Source: CAMPJM01 sp964440915 (GTDB lineage Bacteria > Bacteroidota > Bacteroidia > Cytophagales > Cyclobacteriaceae). From it: DNA of 7,893 nt. Location of the stretch: positions 1 to 7,893 of the forward strand of contig CAYTTV010000097.1 of the NCBI GenBank assembly GCA_964440915.1. The letters run 5' to 3'. The position numbers and the translations under genes were made by a program. The stretch's first letter is position 1. The number at the start of each line of letters is the position of its first letter. The notes below the pieces were generated by a model that had not been told where the DNA came from, made no database searches, and saw only the letters and a program-made list of their open reading frames with translations. Below are positions 4,898-7,893 of this stretch, in pieces.

Positions 4898-7793
4898 ACA
4901 ATTTATTTATAAGAAGTTGAGCAAGTTAGAGCATATAGAAAAGCAAACAGGTTCTTTAGTTACTGGACCTGACGAAGAAAACGAAGACATTATAGCCATA
5001 TATGGTGCAAGGGAACACAACCTAAAGAACATCGATGTGTCCATTCCCCGCAACAAATTGACTGTAATTACGGGTATCAGCGGAAGCGGAAAATCCTCAT
5101 TGGCCTTCGACACAATTTATGCTGAAGGGCAACGTAGGTACATGGAGAGCTTTTCTGCCTATGCGCGATCCTTTATTGGCGATCTCGAGAGGCCCGATGT
5201 AGACAAGATCGACGGCCTGAGCCCTGTCATCTCTATAGAACAAAAGACCACTTCCAAAAACCCTCGCTCTACGGTAGGCACTGTCACGGAAATATATGAT
5301 TTCATGCGGTTGCTCTATGCTCGTGCATCAGAGGCATATTCCCACCTTACAGGAAAAAAAATGATCCGGCAATCTGAAGACCAGATTATCGAACATATAA
5401 TGCTACGATACGATGGCGAGAAGCTGACACTCTTGGCACCAATAGTAAAGGGTAGAAAAGGGCATTATCGAGAGCTCTTTGAACAAATCAGGAAAATGGG
5501 ATTTTCAAAGGCAAGAGTAAATGGAGAAATCATGGACCTTGTGCCCAAAATGCAGGTCGATCGTTATAAAACGCATGATATAGAAATCGTAATCGACAGG
5601 ATAATTGTGGCGCAAGAGGACAGATACAGAATCAGCCAGTCCGTTGGCACAGCGCTCCTGCACGGCAAAGGTATTATGATGCTCATGGAGGCAGGTGGTC
5701 AGGTGCACCATTTTTCCAAATTTCTCATGGATCCTGAAACCGGCCTTGCGTATGATGAGCCCGCTCCTAATACTTTCTCATTCAATTCTCCGTATGGAGC
5801 TTGCCCTGTTTGCAATGGCCTCGGGATGATAGAAGAAGTCACCGAATCCTCTGTTATGCCCATTCCTGCATTATCCATAAGCAGGGGCGGCATTGCTCCA
5901 CTTGGCGAGTACAGAGACATCTGGATTTTCAAGCAAATAGCGGCCATATTAAAAAAATATAAGCTCACGTTGAGTACGCCAATCAATAAAATACCGCAAG
6001 AGGTCATCAATATTCTCATGCGTGGGGAGAATGAACCCGTAGCCGTTGCGTCTAAAAAATATCCCGGCACGGATTGGAATGTCAAGTTTGAAGGGATTAT
6101 CAACTTTCTTGAAAAACAAAAGGAATCAGGTTCTGACAAAATACAACGCTGGGTAAAGGACTTTATGGACATTGCTATTTGTCCAGAATGCCATGGGGCA
6201 CGATTAAAAAAAGAATCGCTCCACTTTAAAATAGACAACACCGATATTGCTGAATTGGCAAACTTGGACATTCAACAACTTGCCCAATGGTATGAAGGTC
6301 TCGAAAACCGGATGAATGACAAGCAGAATGCCATTGCAAAAGAGGTGCTCAAAGAGATCAGAAAGCGGATAGGCTTTCTACTCGATGTAGGCTTGGACTA
6401 CTTGAGCTTAAACCGTCCCTTACGTACTTTATCAGGAGGAGAAGCGCAAAGGATTAGGCTGGCTACCCAGATAGGCACCCAACTGGTAGGCGTGCTCTAT
6501 ATTTTAGACGAACCAAGCATCGGCTTACATCAAAGAGACAATGTAAAGTTGATAAAAGCGTTACAAGACCTTCGAGATCTTGGAAATTCGGTAATCGTAG
6601 TCGAACACGATAAGGATATGATGCTGAATTCAGACTATATACTGGATATTGGCCCTGGCGCTGGCAGGCATGGCGGAAATGTAGTAGCTGCCGGAACCCC
6701 TGAGGAATTCCTTCAACAGCAGAGCTTGACCTCCGACTATCTCTCTGGCCGCGTATCTATTGCTATTCCCGATTCGAGAAGAAAAGGTAATGGGAAGAAT
6801 ATGGTCTTGGAAGGGGCCAGCGGCAATAATCTCAAAAATGTGACCCTGAAGTTGCCTTTAGGCAAGATGATCTGCATTACAGGAGTTTCGGGAAGTGGAA
6901 AATCTACTTTAATACACGAAACGTTTTTTCCACTTCTCAATCAGCATATATACCACTCTAAGCAACATCCCCTCCCTTATAAATCGCTGAAAGGGCTAGA
7001 ACACATCGACAAAGTAGTGGAAGTGGACCAGTCTCCTATTGGCCGAACCCCACGATCCAACCCCGCTACATATACAGGGGTTTTTACTGACATTCGCGCT
7101 TTGTTCACCGAACTGCCCGAGGCAAAAATCAGGGGATACAAGCCTGGAAGATTTTCCTTCAACGTAAAGGGTGGCCGTTGTGAATCATGCGAAGGGGGCG
7201 GCATGAAGCTTATAGAAATGGATTTCCTGCCCGATGTGCATGTACCTTGTGAGGTTTGTAAGGGGAAACGATATAATCGGGAAACGCTGGAGGTAAGGTT
7301 TAAGGGAAAGTCTATAGCCGACGTGCTCGATATGACCGTAGAAGAAGCAGTCACCTTCTTTGAGCACCAACCCAAAATACTACGCAAAATACAAACGCTG
7401 CAAGAAGTAGGTCTTGGTTACATCACGTTGGGACAGCATGCCACTACGCTTTCAGGAGGAGAAGCCCAGCGCGTGAAACTGGCTACCGAGCTTTCAAAGA
7501 AGGACACAGGGAAAACTTTTTATATTCTCGATGAACCTACCACTGGCCTCCATTTTCAGGACATCAAACACCTGTTGGAAGTGTTGAACAAACTGGTGGA
7601 CCGAGGCAATACCGTGCTGGTGATAGAGCACAACCTCGACGTGATTAAAATGGCAGACTATATCATAGACCTAGGCCCAGAGGGTGGCGATAAAGGAGGG
7701 CAGATCGTATGCCAAGGCACGCCAGAAGAAGTTGCCATGAACAAAAAAAGTTATACTGCATTGTACTTAAAAGATGAGCTTAGGGCAAGGTGA
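4863..7793 (+). CDS. uvrA: Excinuclease ABC subunit A (UvrA)
   Basis: UvrA is the DNA-damage recognition ATPase of nucleotide excision repair. It works as a dimer with UvrB and loads it at lesions. The open frame gives 976 residues and two complete ABC ATPase modules. The first has Walker A GISGSGKSS (71-79), signature LSGGEAQR (523-530) and Walker B ILDEP (547-551). The second has GVSGSGKST (674-682), LSGGEAQR (863-870) and ILDEP (888-892). The C-terminal zinc finger is intact (C773, C776, C796, C799; GGRCESCEGGG and VPCEVCKG). The N-terminal zinc module keeps only its second pair (CPVC, 314-317). VDQSPIGRTPRSNPATYTG (721-739) is diagnostic. The start is uncertain: ATG 4863 overlaps the transglycosylase by 35 bases, while TTG 4917 would leave a 19-base gap and give 958 residues; homology becomes clear only from about residue 43 (IIAIYGAREHNLKNI). 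No frameshift was seen. Confidence 0.97.
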   Translation: MLSCTISKGRSKQFIYKKLSKLEHIEKQTGSLVTGPDEENEDIIAIYGAREHNLKNIDVSIPRNKLTVITGISGSGKSSLAFDTIYAEGQRRYMESFSAYARSFIGDLERPDVDKIDGLSPVISIEQKTTSKNPRSTVGTVTEIYDFMRLLYARASEAYSHLTGKKMIRQSEDQIIEHIMLRYDGEKLTLLAPIVKGRKGHYRELFEQIRKMGFSKARVNGEIMDLVPKMQVDRYKTHDIEIVIDRIIVAQEDRYRISQSVGTALLHGKGIMMLMEAGGQVHHFSKFLMDPETGLAYDEPAPNTFSFNSPYGACPVCNGLGMIEEVTESSVMPIPALSISRGGIAPLGEYRDIWIFKQIAAILKKYKLTLSTPINKIPQEVINILMRGENEPVAVASKKYPGTDWNVKFEGIINFLEKQKESGSDKIQRWVKDFMDIAICPECHGARLKKESLHFKIDNTDIAELANLDIQQLAQWYEGLENRMNDKQNAIAKEVLKEIRKRIGFLLDVGLDYLSLNRPLRTLSGGEAQRIRLATQIGTQLVGVLYILDEPSIGLHQRDNVKLIKALQDLRDLGNSVIVVEHDKDMMLNSDYILDIGPGAGRHGGNVVAAGTPEEFLQQQSLTSDYLSGRVSIAIPDSRRKGNGKNMVLEGASGNNLKNVTLKLPLGKMICITGVSGSGKSTLIHETFFPLLNQHIYHSKQHPLPYKSLKGLEHIDKVVEVDQSPIGRTPRSNPATYTGVFTDIRALFTELPEAKIRGYKPGRFSFNVKGGRCESCEGGGMKLIEMDFLPDVHVPCEVCKGKRYNRETLEVRFKGKSIADVLDMTVEEAVTFFEHQPKILRKIQTLQEVGLGYITLGQHATTLSGGEAQRVKLATELSKKDTGKTFYILDEPTTGLHFQDIKHLLEVLNKLVDRGNTVLVIEHNLDVIKMADYIIDLGPEGGDKGGQIVCQGTPEEVAMNKKSYTALYLKDELRAR

Positions 7794-7867
7794 AAGATTT
7801 CTTTAAGGAACTATTGAATACAACCAGCACTGCAACCACCCTCCTTATTTCAATATTTGTACTATAA
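7790..7867 (+). CDS. Possible 25-residue peptide overlapping the uvrA stop (doubtful)
   Basis: A GTG at 7790 overlaps the uvrA TGA as GTGA, the arrangement typical of coupled translation. It opens a frame of 25 codons ending in TAA (7865-7867). The peptide has a charged start (KDFFKELL) and ends in a hydrophobic run (LLISIFVL). It resembles no family I recognise. So short a frame is easily produced by chance, and the hydrophobic tail is too short for a normal membrane span. The remaining bases to 7893 are AT-rich and show no hairpin terminator or convincing promoter. It could equally be untranslated 3' sequence of uvrA. Confidence 0.18.
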   Translation: MKDFFKELLNTTSTATTLLISIFVL

Positions 7868-7893
7868 TAAATACAAAACACGAACGAAACAAA

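Noticed and set aside
5699..6271. 190-codon open frame on the minus strand inside uvrA
   Set aside because: It lies antisense to conserved UvrA coding sequence, its translation has no recognisable motif, and a long antisense frame is common opposite a highly expressed-type coding sequence.
6977..7387. 136-codon minus-strand frame opposite the second half of uvrA
   Set aside because: It is a shadow of the UvrA frame across the diagnostic zinc-finger region; the Ser/Pro-rich product looks like no protein family.
7794..7893. Intrinsic terminator after uvrA
   Set aside because: I searched for an inverted repeat followed by T residues and found none in the 100 bases left.
1..7893. Defence system, mobile element, CRISPR array or novel multi-gene system
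   Set aside because: All sizeable genes belong to known, mostly housekeeping families; there are no terminal repeats, integrase or transposase genes, spacer arrays or composition shifts.

Overview
The window looks like ordinary chromosome from a member of the phylum Bacteroidota, probably a Cytophagales-type marine or soil bacterium. This rests on three things. The protein signatures have Bacteroidota-like forms of CysC, CysD and UvrA. Shine-Dalgarno sequences are mostly absent and gene starts are AT-rich. One clear promoter matches the phylum's TTG / TAnnTTTG consensus. The genus assignment is inference. There is no mobile element, CRISPR array, tRNA or rRNA, and base composition is even throughout.

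Left part (1-1891): a sulfate-activation locus. On the minus strand, cysC (APS kinase) is followed after 2 bases by cysD (ATP sulfurylase small subunit), which runs off the left edge; a cysN partner probably lies beyond it. Divergently on the plus strand is cysQ (PAP phosphatase), separated from cysC by a 99-base shared intergenic region. CysD makes APS, CysC makes PAPS from it, and CysQ removes the PAP left when PAPS is used. The window does not show whether PAPS feeds assimilation or sulfotransferases.

Middle (1919-2830): a TIGR01777-type SDR epimerase-family gene of unknown substrate, 27 bases after cysQ and probably co-transcribed with it. A 175-base gap (2831-3005) follows and carries a weak candidate promoter.

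Right part (3006-7793): a tight plus-strand cluster of a LOG/TIGR00730-family nucleotide hydrolase, a membrane-anchored MltD-like lytic transglycosylase (5-base gap, GTG start) and uvrA (start ambiguous, overlapping the previous gene by 35 bases or following it by 19). A 25-codon reading frame overlaps the uvrA stop as GTGA and may or may not be a gene.

I found no convincing undescribed system. The points most worth a second look are the missing first cysteine pair of the UvrA N-terminal zinc module, the linkage of LOG, transglycosylase and UvrA, and the tiny coupled reading frame after uvrA.
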